From Ehretia macrophylla (lineage: Eukaryota; Streptophyta; Magnoliopsida; Boraginales; Ehretiaceae), in NCBI GenBank assembly GCA_037974665.1, contig CM075783.1, positions 44,601,318 through 44,665,317 of the forward strand: a stretch of 64,000 nucleotides of DNA. The letters run 5' to 3'. Positions 38,420 through 51,775 of the stretch are shown piece by piece. How positions within the stretch are numbered: the first letter of the stretch is position 1; each line of letters begins with the position of its first letter. The notes beneath the pieces are model-generated. The model searched no databases, had not been told where the DNA came from, and saw only the letters and a list, made by a program, of their open reading frames with translations. The position numbers and the translations under genes are program-made.

Positions 38420-40034
38420 TCATTCCTCATCCCATTCGTCGGTCTTGTATGACACAAGAGTGTCGACCTTGTGTATCTGCAAAATACAAACACCACAAAA
38501 GCCACACATTAGCGATGTCATTTACAATGGCGTGTTTCGAATGCTTGAAGGCCCGGCTGACCCAAAGTGATTTAGAAAGATTCCTAACGGGCGCCAATAA
38601 AAGACAGAATTTTTGCACAAGCGTAGGCGTGGTACCATGCTCTTCACCTAGTAAGAAAGTGCTATTCTTGGCGAAAGAATTACCTTTGTATCAAAAGCGT
38701 GCAACTTCACCATTTGTGGATTCTCAATCAGTCTGGGGTCACTCTCAATCCAAGTAAATGGAACTGCAACATCCGTATCAGTGTAGGCTAATACATCAAA
38801 TACACCTGATGCAAACCATCCAAATACACGTTAAAGGGCAGTCCGATACACGAAATTCCTACTATATGCCTGTCTGGGGAGAAAAAAATGTAGAAAAGCT
38901 TTAACAATCCAAATCAACAATTTGGTTCAAGAAAATAATCTTACAGGGTTCATCAAGGCAGGGCAAGTATGTAATGCTGGATGCAATCTGTCTCATAATT
39001 GCTTGAATTTCTCTCATGATTTCTTTATCACTCTTCTCCCTTGAAACACTGATCAAATTCCAATTACCATATAAGCCAAAAGCAAAAATCACACTTCCAA
39101 ATCCAACAAAAAGGAAAGAAAAATCTCATTGATCCTCCAAGCAATGTAAACGAAATTTACCCTTTCTCGACAACCTCGCCATCTGTCTCAATACTGAAAT
39201 TCCACCTTTCGAAGACTTCACCCGTGGCCTTGCTCATTATCACAAGAACCACCCTCTGTAACTTCCCAGATTCCAGCCACTCTACACAAATTCAAGTTCA
39301 AGAAAACCAATAAAACAAAAAAAATTAACACTTCATCTCGATAAATAAGGTCGTACTAGGTGCACGAGACTCCTGCAAATCGCAGGGTCTGCACAGATTA
39401 ATTCTATTCAGCTTCACAGAAAGGCTGTTTCTAGACTTAACCTCGAGACCAAGCACGTTTTCTTGAAAATTGGTGATTGCGAGCACTTGGCCATCACGCT
39501 AAACACGACCTTTAATTCATATCAATGAATATATTCTTGAAAACAGAGAATGGGTATGAAAAATTACCAGAAAGTTGAGCGGTTAAGTTGGAAATGAAGG
39601 TTTTGACACCTTCATCTTGAGTGAGCAACAGAGGAAGCCCATATTTCTTCACCTTAGAAAAGCTCTCTTCAGGATAAACTCCACGATTGTACAAAATACT
39701 AAAATAAAAAATAAAAAAAACCCTCATTTTGCATCTCAAAACCAACACAAATAAATTCCAAAAAAAAGTAAAAGAAAATAAAAATTTAAAGCAAATAATC
39801 ATTTCTCACCTGTTTGCTGCATAACCTGAAAAAAAAAATCCATGAAAATAAACAACCAATCAAGATCTTTAAAAAACGAAAAAACCAACAAACAAAACTA
39901 AAAAAAGAATTGAAGAATACAGAAAAAAATGGAAAACAGAGACAAGAGTCACAAGACATACCAAAAAACTCACTAACTATCGCTGCTGACCCGCGAAGTG
40001 TGATGATGTCTTTGGTGGCTGTTCTTGAAGCCAT
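38420..40034 (-). CDS. MAD2: Mitotic spindle checkpoint protein MAD2
   Basis: Seven exons, 39962-40034, 39810-39825, 39568-39698, 39161-39281, 38945-39048, 38684-38805 and 38420-38476, all joining in frame, give 207 residues (Arabidopsis MAD2 has 209). MAD2 is a HORMA-domain protein that binds CDC20 at unattached kinetochores to inhibit the APC/C. The whole protein is HORMA: MASRTATKDIITLRGSAAI at the start, YAANSILYNRGVYP, ERWNFSIETD, then the C-terminal safety-belt region with FTWIESDPRLI and HAFDTKIHKVDTLV. It ends DEWDEE. Exon 2 is a 16-nt microexon. Two AACGG elements lie upstream, fitting G2/M expression. Confidence 0.98.
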
Positions 40035-40249
40035 ATAAAACCCTTTTGATACTCTAAAACCCTTTAAGATCGTAGAAATAAATCTAGTGTTGTGATAATA
40101 AGGATATGAAAATAGGGTTTGATTCAGTGAAGAATGTGTGAAAATGGGTTTGATTTGGTTTTTGGGTTCAAGATGGAAAGAGGGTTAATATTGATGCAAG
40201 AAATGGAGAGACAAAAATGGGGTTAAGGCTTTTTTAGATGGAGTTTGAA

Positions 40250-40330
40250 GGTAACGGCTAGTTTTGTTGTTATTGGTTTTGCTTTTGGATTTGAAACTAA
40301 CGGTCGAATTATTTTGAAATTGGCGCACTA
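40250..40330 (-). promoter_or_regulatory. Upstream cell-cycle-type elements of MAD2
   Basis: GTAACGGCTA at 40251-40260 and ACTAACGGTCG at about 40296-40306 contain the AACGG core of the plant M-phase-specific activator (MSA) element bound by three-repeat MYBs. ATTGGCGC at about 40318-40325 is one base off the E2F site TTTGGCGC. They lie 220-300 bases upstream of the MAD2 start codon. Function is inferred from motif and gene only. Confidence 0.4.
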
Positions 40331-40898
40331 AATGGTTGGATAATGGGTACAATGATGGGTAGTGGGATGTAATCATATTGCCTTCAAAAGTTGAAAAGTT
40401 TATTAAACGTGTTGTGAGTCTTACATTTGTGTTTAGTGTGTATACACGTATTAGTAGAGTTCACGACTATATTAATTACTTTTATTTTATAGACTTTTCT
40501 TTCAAAAGTTTTTCTCAATACTTTTTTCTTTACCGATGAAAAAAGCAAAGACTACGTCGAAAATAGAATGAAATGATCAAATCATAAATTATTGTAATAA
40601 TTTATTACAATTTCAAATTACAGATTCAGTTTTCATTATATATATATAAAAAAAAAATAGGCCATGATAAAAGGACTTTTTTAGCGGTTTGTTTGGATTG
40701 TAATTTTTAAAAGAAAGGAAAAAGAAAAAAATTGTACGGATTGCATTTTAAGAGGATTGAGATATCTTTTGTTTGGAAGGATTTTACAATATAAATTGGT
40801 CATACTTGTCATCTCGCAATGTAGTTATGAAAAATTGCCTAACTAGTTATAGATCTGTATACAACTTTGGAACTATATTATTAGAAAACTTTAACTTA
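40331..40898. other. Intergenic, upstream of MAD2
   Basis: No gene seen. AT-rich, with a short (TA)n run near 40640. Confidence 0.5.
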
Positions 40899-41084
40899 GA
40901 TAAAAAAGGGTAAAATGCAGCAGTAGTCCCCATTGTTTACTCAAAAGTCAATTTAATCCCCATTGTTTCAAAATACTCAAAAAGGTCCCCAATGTTTGTA
41001 AACATGCTCATTGTGGTCCCTACCGTTAAAATTTTGGTTAGTTTTAACAGATGTGAATAGTATTTTAAGGGTAAATTTGAAAAA

Positions 41085-41335
41085 TCACAAAAAACACAAA
41101 ATTTCACACAAAAATACCAAAAAACACACACTAACACACCTACAAACACACGCACTCACCAAAAAACACACACTAATATACCCACAAATACACACACTCA
41201 CAAAAACACCAAAAAACACACATTAACACACCCATAAACACACACTAACATCAAAAAACACACACTAACACCAAAAAATACACACTAATACACACTCATA
41301 AACACACACTAACACCAAAACACACACTAATACAC
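41085..41335. repeat. CA-rich minisatellite inside the second MULE
   Basis: Degenerate copies of CACCAAAAAACACACACTAA and ACCCATAAACACACACT, with almost no G on the plus strand. Confidence 0.85.
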
Positions 41336-41340
41336 AAGGA

Positions 41341-41640
41341 GGGGGGTGGGGCTGTTCGCGCAGCAGGGGGGGGGGGTGGGTGGCGCTGTTCGCGCGCTGG
41401 GGGGGGGGGGGCGGCGCTGTCGCGCGCAGGGGGGGTGGGGGGGGCGCTGTAGCGCGCAGGGGGGGGGTGGGGGGAGGCGCTGTCGCGGCAGGGGAGGGGT
41501 GGGAGGCGCTGTTGCGCGCAGGGGGGGGGGGGGTGGGGGGGGCGCTGTCGCGCGCGCGGGGGGGGGGGGGTGGGGGGGGCGCTGTCGCGCGCAGGGGGGG
41601 GTGAGGGGAGGCGCTGTGCCGCAGGGGAGTGGGTGGTGGG
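41341..41640. repeat. G-rich minisatellite inside the second MULE
   Basis: GCGCTGT recurs at 41383, 41414, 41444, 41477, 41506, 41542, 41579 and 41611 (period 29-37), each followed by a CGCGCGCAGG-like stretch and a run of 6-14 G. The plus strand is almost free of A outside the units. Long G runs make G-quadruplex folding likely. Frames of 74-114 codons rich in Gly, Ala and Arg across it are by-products. Confidence 0.92.
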
Positions 41641-41916
41641 TGGTGGTGGTGCTTGGTGGTGCTTGGTGGTGCTTGGTGGTGGTGGGTTGAGGGTTTGGAA
41701 GAGGAAGAAGAAGATAGGGATATTTTGGGTATTTTATTTTTAAGTAAGGGTAGTTTAGTTATTTTATAAATTTTATGTTAAAATTTTAACGGTAGGGACC
41801 ACAATGAGCATGTTTACAAACATTGAGGACCTTTTTGAGCATTTTGAAACAATGGGGATTAAATTGACTTTTAAGTAAACAATGAGGACTACTGCTGCAT
41901 TTTACCCGATAAAAAA

Positions 41917-42563
41917 ATTGGCATTTTATATAAGCAAATGATATCAAAAGATACTTTTACTGTACACACATATTTTTACTAGTGTCCCTTATTTATACAT
42001 TATAATACAACATTTTAATTATTAATTTTCACTCAAAATATCTAGCATTTTACTTTTACTTTCATTTTTGTAGGTTAACGTCAAAATAAATGTATGAGAT
42101 ACAATAATATTGGAATGTTGAGACAAAACTTGATTAATTAGGAGAGGACATTTCAAAATTTGGATAAATTATTTATTTATTTATATTTAAAGGATGTCCA
42201 GACCATTTTACATCGTTAGATATTACACAGGAGAAATGATTTTGAAACCTTTGGTATTTGAAACGAGAATTATACCACTAAACCGAATACTTAGTAGATT
42301 TGTATAAATTATTTTATTTTTTTAACAGATACCCAAGACCATTTTATATAAATTAAAATATCACACATAAAAATTAATTTTAAAATTTTTCGTACTTAAA
42401 TCGAATCATATTCGGTAGTGCCGTTTGTATAAATTATTTGTCAACCTAAGATTCCAAATTGTGTCCCGATGTTTACGGAGTCCTGCTCATTAGACCGTCA
42501 ATGTACAGAAACTACAATTTCGATATATCTTTCTATAAGTCAAATGAGACAAATGTCACCGAA
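41917..42563. other. Intergenic
   Basis: AT-rich DNA between the MULE and tRNA-Val. No gene or clear repeat seen. Confidence 0.5.
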
Positions 42564-42637
42564 GGTGTCGTGGTGTAGTTGGTTATCACGTCAGTCTAAC
42601 ACACTGAAGGTCTCCGGTTCGAGTCCGGGCGACGCCA
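42564..42637 (+). tRNA. tRNA-Val (AAC)
   Basis: 74 nt. Acceptor GGTGTCG pairs with CGACGCC, discriminator A; D arm TGGTGTAGTTGGTTATCA; anticodon loop CTAACAC with anticodon AAC at 42598-42600; T arm CCGGTTCGAGTCCGG. A and B boxes are intact; no intron. It looks functional. A T run follows at about 42649-42654. Confidence 0.95.
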
Positions 42638-42895
42638 ATTTCATTTAAATTTTTTATTCGACTTATTATATTCCCTCCTTTGTCAACTCTGTTTTTCTTC
42701 ATTAAATCAGCACTCATATGGCTTATATTCCTTGATTTGTCAACTCTGCTCATATTATTTGATCCAAAAAAAAACGAAAGAGAATAAAGGTCTCGAGTTT
42801 GAATTTGACGATGCCAATTTATGTTTTTTTATTTAATTAGACTTTTGTGACTTATGTTCCTTGCTTTGTCAACTATGTTCATATCATTTGAGCCA
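42605..42895 (+). repeat. Decayed duplications of the tRNA-Val 3' half and its flank
   Basis: The tRNA 3' half plus flank (GAAGGTCTCCGGTTCGAGTC, then GACGCCAATTT and CTTTGTCAACTCTG) recurs from about 42786 in decayed form (AAAGGTCTCGAGTTTGAATT, GACGATGCCAATTTATG, CTTTGTCAACTATG). A third partial copy of only the flank lies at about 42719-42760. The decayed copy cannot be a working tRNA. Confidence 0.75.
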
Positions 42896-44937
42896 TGGGC
42901 CAAATCTATATGGAAACTAGTGTGGACGATCTTAATTTTTTTGTGTATGTATCTCTTTTTTATAAATATATTTATATTTTAATATGAAAAATCAAATCAA
43001 CTCCCATTAAGAAAAATATTATTGTTATAAACTTAAACTGAAGTAAAACTCTAGACCCCGTGATTTGACTCTAAAACAAGAAAAAGAGAAAGAGAGAGTT
43101 GCATATTTTATGTCACAGAAGGGGAAAAAAAAAAAAAAAAACCAAGCAAGCTCGGCTTATATATTTTAGAGGCTGGAAATTAAAGAGTCACCAAGAAAAA
43201 GAGAGGACAACAAACAAATGGACAGCATATTAATACCACAGGCGTGTATCTTGATGTCACTGTCTATGGCTGAGCAGATTATATTATCAAGCGGTATGAA
43301 CCATAACAATGGCAGCCCAAGTCACACCCCATTTGTGGCTGGGGTGAAGTCAAATGTTAGCATAGAAATATAAAGATTCCACCTTACACCAAATTTGCAT
43401 TTTCGTTAAATTAAAAGAGAGTTCTATTACACGAAATTTTTATTATACGTAAAATTTAGAGTCCGTTACATGAAACTTTCATTTTTACCAAACCTGCATT
43501 CTCATTATCATAACTTAAAAATTGGAGTCCTCTGTTACGATATAATTGTGGAGAAGTTGTTATGCAATAATCAAAAAAAGGTTTGTGTTTACTTATCACA
43601 ATTTTCATAAACTATGTGATGAATGGCATGATTTTCACCTTGCGGGATAAGATTAATGTAGTAAACGATCTATAAGACTAATCTCTGGAGTTTGATATGA
43701 CTTTATGTTGTTTCTCTTTTAAAGCACCAACAAAGTTTAATTAATAAATTTTAGGTAGTAACTCATATTGATAAAAAGGAATATGGATTTTGAATATACA
43801 TGTAGAAAGTCAATTCACACCTTTGTGTTTAATGATTCCCATTCCAAACTTACATATCTATCGTGATAAAACTTGCATTGGACCTTCAGTCCATTCAGTC
43901 ATCTCACAAACACGTTAATCCTATATTTGCGAGATCTACTGTTTCTCTCAATTGTCGAATAGCCATAGCCAGATGCAAGCATTTTTCATAATGCTTGATA
44001 ACCCATAAGCCGGCCTGAATATTTGTCATTCATCATATACTCAGTAGTTGAAGTGTCATCATGGTGACCAACAATGTCTTCAATTTAGGTGGTTCCTCAT
44101 TTTTGGATGAACACCAATAGGCAATAAGCCATAAGTTTTTTTGTCAAATTCTCCAAACTAGCTATCATTACTGTGTTCTAATTTCAAATTCTACCAATAA
44201 ATATGAGTTAGCTTGGTATTTTTTCCTAGACTCTGAGGTCAATTTTTTTCAGTATATATATATATATATAAATTTCGAAAAAAAGCATATCATTATCTTG
44301 TGGATGTATAATCACTGCTAGTATCACAAATTTTTTTTTTTAAATATCTTTATATTTTTACCTAAAATATTTTTGATTTTCATTGATTTTGATATCAATA
44401 CTATTTACTCGTCGACAAGAGATTCTGAGAGTCATCAGGCTCTCCAAACTTAACTCCAAAAGTAGGATGTTTTAGATCACCCTTAGCATTATAAAAGAAA
44501 TATAATATGAACATTTCTATCTTAAAAGTAGAAAAGGCAAAAAGTGTTGAAACTTGAAAATCTATGGTGAAAAATTGGAAGCACAATCTAGAATTAGTAT
44601 TGAATAAACAACAAATGGGTGCAAACTTCAAATGAAGAGTCACAAGATTTGAGAGATGACAAAACCAAAATAATAATAAAAAAAAAGAGTAGAAATGTAT
44701 TAAATAGGGTAATACACTTCATGAAAAAACCTTTAAAACAGTAGGCGTTTAAAACATTCACTAATAATATAAGAGCCTGATCCCACATGCTAGAACTGAA
44801 ATAATGGGACTATTATGTTTTTTTAGCTCAACCTTACACTTTGCTTGGCATCTGTTCGAGGTGGAATATCGACTATGTGCTAGGTCCAAAAATTGCCTCT
44901 TGATTCAAATTTTGGTGACATCTAGACAACTGCAAAC
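42896..44937. other. Intergenic
   Basis: No recognised gene. A 51-codon frame starting with ATG at about 43219 matches nothing I know. Low-complexity runs occur at 43120-43140 (A), 44257-44270 (TA) and 44330-44340 (T). Confidence 0.5.
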
Positions 44938-45125
44938 AAATGAAATATTAAAAATAATAAATTACAAAAGAGATAGAAACTAAGGAAAAAGAACTCAAGT
45001 AAAGTTTCAATTATGTTGGGGTTAGAAAAGAGAAATTAAGAGTGGAAAAAAGAAAAATGAAACTAAAAGGAAAAGAAAAAAAAAAAGGAAAAGACACAAC
45101 ACCATGAGCACATTTCTTGGTCATG
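44938..45125 (+). repeat. Left copy of a ~190-bp repeat flanking the GAPDH gene
   Basis: Matches 49551-49745, from AAATGAAATATTAAAAATA through a long A/G-rich tract to CACCATGAGCACATTTCT and GGTCA. Homology stops at both ends. This copy lacks the GTAAGT donor found in the right copy. Confidence 0.85.
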
Positions 45126-45261
45126 AAGTCTTGGGCCATCTCATGAGCTAATTACTATATGCCTCAGAACATATCATCACTAATATAGCTTGACACCCAA
45201 GAAAACAACCTTAGGACAAAAAATAATCTCTCCTACTTGCCTTAATAAGAAAAAATCATAT

Positions 45262-45560
45262 TAAGCCACATATTTATGGTAGGTTAAATTTTTTATCTAA
45301 AAAATATGTTAAATTGCACAAATAAATTATATCACCCATATTTATGGAGATGAAATATTTTGACCTAACTCTCAAATTAAGTAAAAAGCTTATTAAGCTA
45401 CAAATATCAAATGTCTCGCCCATACTTAGGACAAGTGGAAATATTTCATTTTGATTATTGAATTAGGTAAAAAATATATTAAGCCACATAAAACAATTAT
45501 CTCTCATATTTATAGTAGGCAAAAGATTTTGCTATAACTATCAAATTATTTGATTGAATT
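45262..45560. repeat. Tandem repeat (~84 bp, about 3.5 copies) upstream of GAPDH
   Basis: Units start near 45312, 45396 and 45481, with a partial one at 45262. Shared strings are ATTAAGC(C/T)ACA, CATATTTATGG/CATACTTAGG and a TTTTGA..AATTA stretch. It lies 330-630 bases upstream of the GAPDH start, in its promoter region. Confidence 0.7.
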
Positions 45561-45785
45561 GTTAAGTTATTTTTGTATTTGAACTGTTGATTTAAATATT
45601 GAATTACGTAAATATCTTTTTCAATTATATACAAATATTTCTAAAATTATGAAAATTACCCATGTACTAGAATGGAATGTTATTTCTTTTTGCTCAAACA
45701 ATACAAGAGTCTCTCACAAGTCAAAAACCACACACACACACACACAAAGTTGACCAACCACACCCACAGCTTCTCACTAAACCCC

Positions 45786-45794
45786 TTTATAAAA
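45786..45794 (+). promoter_or_regulatory. TATA box of the GAPDH gene
   Basis: CTTTATAAAAC lies about 100 bases upstream of the start codon, so the 5' UTR would be roughly 70-80 nt, rich in C and CT (CTCTCTCTCC), typical of highly expressed plant genes. Confidence 0.7.
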
Positions 45795-45892
45795 CCCCCC
45801 ACAGCCACACACTCACGCACATACCTCAAGCAATTAGATCCACTCTCTCTCCAAAACCCCTTCCCAGATCTGATCACTCTCTCTCTACAATT

Positions 45893-48730
<2,838 letters not shown>

Positions 48731-49550
48731 GCACGACCGTTTTCCTATCGTACACTATGGAGATCTTTGTGGTTTTGGTCGAAGTAGTGTTTCAGTTAAG
48801 CTTGGTATGAAATAAAAGGAGTCTTGTGTGTCTCAAGTCACTCCCTTCCTCTGCCCCATTCCATGGCCTCCCTAAAATTATGTCTTATGTTTTGCTGACT
48901 TGGTTTAAGATTTCAGGATTTTGTTTGTTGCCTTTAAGAGTAAATGAAATGTTTAGCAACATTTTGGTACTTGCTATATGCTTTTATGATTATGGTTGAG
49001 TTTCTTTCTCGATGTTCTTTAATAATTTTGGTTTTATTTGCTTGATTTTATCAAGTAAGGATTCTCTCATAATATTAGTTGTCCGTTAGATTTACCGATT
49101 ATAAATTGTTCATATTATTTCATCATAACTATCAACAATACACAATTGTTAAATTTCGCTTATAAAATAATAATGACGTGAGCAGAATGAATTTTGCTTT
49201 ATGAGACACTTTGCATAATCTGTCCTTGTGAAGGTCTGCTGAAGTCTTGTACTCCTTTGCGATGCCTCCATGTGCTTAGCTTAACCCCTAAACACAAGAA
49301 AAATGAAAACAAGAGACATGCACAGAGAGAAAAATAAAAAAAATAAAAAAAATGAAGAAATTTCAGGAGATGCTCTTCCAAGCAGTTTGATGACCATTTC
49401 TCTGGTGTCCTATTATTATTTTACACTGATGTTAAACATTATACAAGCCCTTCGAGCAGTTAGGCGAATGTATTCGGCTAAAAGCCTTTCCAAACATCCC
49501 TTCCCTTATAGAGTGAACATATGGTAGCGACTTTTACTTTTCTCTCGCCA
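48731..49550 (+). other. GAPDH 3' UTR and intergenic DNA
   Basis: An AATAAA signal lies at 48811-48816, 80 bases after the stop codon, followed by GT-rich sequence; it is the best polyadenylation signal. No further gene is seen up to the right copy of the flanking repeat. Confidence 0.55.
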
Positions 49551-49745
49551 GAAATGAAATATTAAAAATAGTAAATCACAAAAAGAGAGAAAATAAGTAA
49601 TAAGAACTCAGCTAACGTTTCAATTATGTGGGGGATGTTGGGGTCAGAAAAGAGAAACTAAAAGGTGTCAAAAAAAAAATAAAGAAGAAAAAGAAAAAAG
49701 AAAAGAGAAAAAGACAACACCATGAGCACATTTCTCGGTCAGGCT
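49551..49745 (+). repeat. Right copy of the ~190-bp repeat flanking the GAPDH gene
   Basis: Homologous to 44938-45125, with an A/G-rich centre. The end carries CACCATGAGCACATTTCTCG and is followed by a consensus donor, GTAAGT. Confidence 0.85.
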
Positions 49746-49941
49746 GGTAAGTGCCTTTTTATTTTTTGATTTAATCTATGTGTTTACTTTTTTTTTTTTT
49801 TTTTCTTTCTGATTTACAGTTTGGGGACTTGGCTGGGAGTTACAAAATGGCACCTCCCAAGGAAAACTACAAAAAGGACGAACAAAAACACGAAGGCTAC
49901 AAAGCCTGATGAATGAGTGCAGTGATCGATCACTGCGTTGA
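49722..49941 (+). CDS. Candidate small two-exon gene, uncertain
   Basis: ATG at 49722 in good context (CACCATGAG) opens eight codons (MSTFLGQA), then a consensus donor CTGGTAAGT; a polypyrimidine tract of more than 20 T and an acceptor TTTACAG end at 49819. With exons 49722-49746 and 49820-49941 the product is 48 residues with a basic centre (KLQKGRTKTRR). Exon 2 read in the next frame instead gives a hydrophilic stretch, MAPPKENYKKDEQKHEGYKA, with a stop at 49907-49909, but no phase-0 donor for it is visible. I recognise neither product. The A/G-rich duplicated stretch before the ATG would be its 5' UTR. It could equally be chance splice signals or a noncoding RNA. Confidence 0.25.
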
Positions 49942-51775
49942 TTTTATTTTTCTTTTTTCTTCTTTCCTTTTTTTTTTTTTTTTCCTTTAAATCAGGCTGT
50001 TAGCTATATTTGAGATAGCAGAATGTTTCTGCTGCAATTTAAACTTGGAACTCATTAGCAGTGTTTATACCACGTGCAACTTTTAAACATTTGTACAATG
50101 AAAAAGTTGGGTTCAGATCTCGTTGTGAAAAATATTACATTGGATAGGATGGATAGATCAGTCTTTTTTTTTTACATAGTTGGTGAGAACTATACACATG
50201 TGAGTCTCATCAATATGTTGACATCAGTCCAGATTGATTGAAGCTTGTCCCGAATGTGAGTTTGGATTTAGTGTTCTGTGTTGGAGTGAAACTGAAATAA
50301 AGATTTCTGAAATAAGATGTAGGGAAGTTGTTAGATTGAAATTAAAATAGAGAACTCCTAGATATAGAGAAATGATTTACATTCTCTACATGTAGAAAAT
50401 AAAAAATAAAAAAATTGTTGGAATTGGCCTTACCAAAGATTATAACCTAAGTTTGCACCTCATGGCAGTCATCCTATTCTTGCATGCCTGTTTTTGGAAA
50501 AAATAAGCACTATGCTCGTCTGAACTGTATTGTTTTTAGGTTTTCGAGATTCTCAATTGCTCTTTTTAGTGGGGAGGAATATGGTTATGATATGTTATGA
50601 ACGAGAAGTAATAGTTATGAATTGTCGATATTATTTTTTTATAATTATATAAATAATCTATAATCACTAAATCTCATTCGTAATATTATAAAATTATGAA
50701 TATATTCATTCCTGATATGAGAGCGAATCTCAGTTCCCAGGTGCACTTCCATTAACTTTCATCAGTTGTGACAAGGTCATCTATAATAGACTATGCAATT
50801 AATAGCTGACGAAAAAAATTTAAAACGTTTGGACATTTAATTGTTCCAAACTGAAAATATGGGCCTCACTTTGACACGTAATTTTACATGCCAAACTGAA
50901 AGGTGAGGCTCACAGCCATTTTTAGTAACATCCCTTGACTTGTGATACCAGGACCCTGGCAACTGAAGTAGGTCATAAATGATAAATGGTTTAACGGTTA
51001 TATGCCTATTTGATTGTATTTTATCTGATAGAAAATGTGAACAGCCAAGTGTGGATTAAAAACTTTCACCAACAAAAAAAAGTGTGGATTAAAAACGTTG
51101 ATTTATTCTTTCTGTGGAGTGCTTGGGTTATCTCTAAAATAAGAAAGATAATAAATTAATTTGAAAAATCAATAGATTCTCATTAAAAAAAATTTAAAAC
51201 TTTATATATGAGCATTAAATTTTATGTTCTGATCTCAACTAAAAAAATTCTGAATCCACCTTCTTCTCTAGGCTTATGGGTCTTAGACGTGTAGATTTAA
51301 ATCATTTTTAGTTTCTAAAGTTAGATTTTTACCACCGCAATTTTCTAGGTTCGAGGATCGGGTGATTATTGGTGTACATTTCTTTGGAAAATTATTACAT
51401 GAGTTTGATAAATCAATCTTTTATATAAATTAAAAAATTTATATATATGAATCTTACCAATGAATAAAAAATTTATATTAATTCGAATTGAGTAAATAAT
51501 TTCCCCTTTTCCGCCCCATGTGATTGTGGGATTCAATAAACAAGTGATGAAATTAAGAGAATCAATCTCATGATCCAAAGGTACTAAAATAATATTAATG
51601 TACCATAAGAGTCAAGGCTGCACATTCTTGTAGTGATCAGCTATGGGATCAGCCATGTGCAACATGGGTCATTTCCAATGGCTTACCTGAACATTGCAAA
51701 AAATAAAAAAAATAAAAAAAAGGCTTACCCGAAGTAACATGCACTAGCATCCCATGAAAAATTCTACACTATAAT
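49942..51775. other. Intergenic
   Basis: No gene seen. AT-rich with T homopolymers at about 49970-49985 and a short direct repeat, AGTGTGGATTAAAAAC, at about 51049 and 51081. Confidence 0.5.

Larger units (their letters stand above)
40908..41907. mobile_element. Non-autonomous Mutator-like (MULE) element, 1000 bp, with G-rich core
   Basis: Terminal inverted repeats of about 130 bp (40908 to about 41037, and about 41778 to 41907) begin GGGTAAAATGCAGCAGTAGT and differ at only about five positions. The element is flanked by a perfect 9-bp duplication GATAAAAAA (40899-40907 and 41908-41916), the Mutator signature. There is no transposase. The left interior (about 41085-41335) is a CA-rich minisatellite around ACACACACTAACACC; the right interior (41341-41640) is a G-rich minisatellite. 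High arm identity suggests a fairly recent insertion or arm homogenisation. Confidence 0.88.

Noticed and set aside
41346-41690. Gly/Ala/Arg-rich open frames in the second MULE
   Set aside because: They come from the G-rich minisatellite, have no homology and appear in two frames at once.
43219-43375. 51-codon open frame starting MDSILIPQACILMSLSM
   Set aside because: No known family, no splice or promoter support, length expected by chance.
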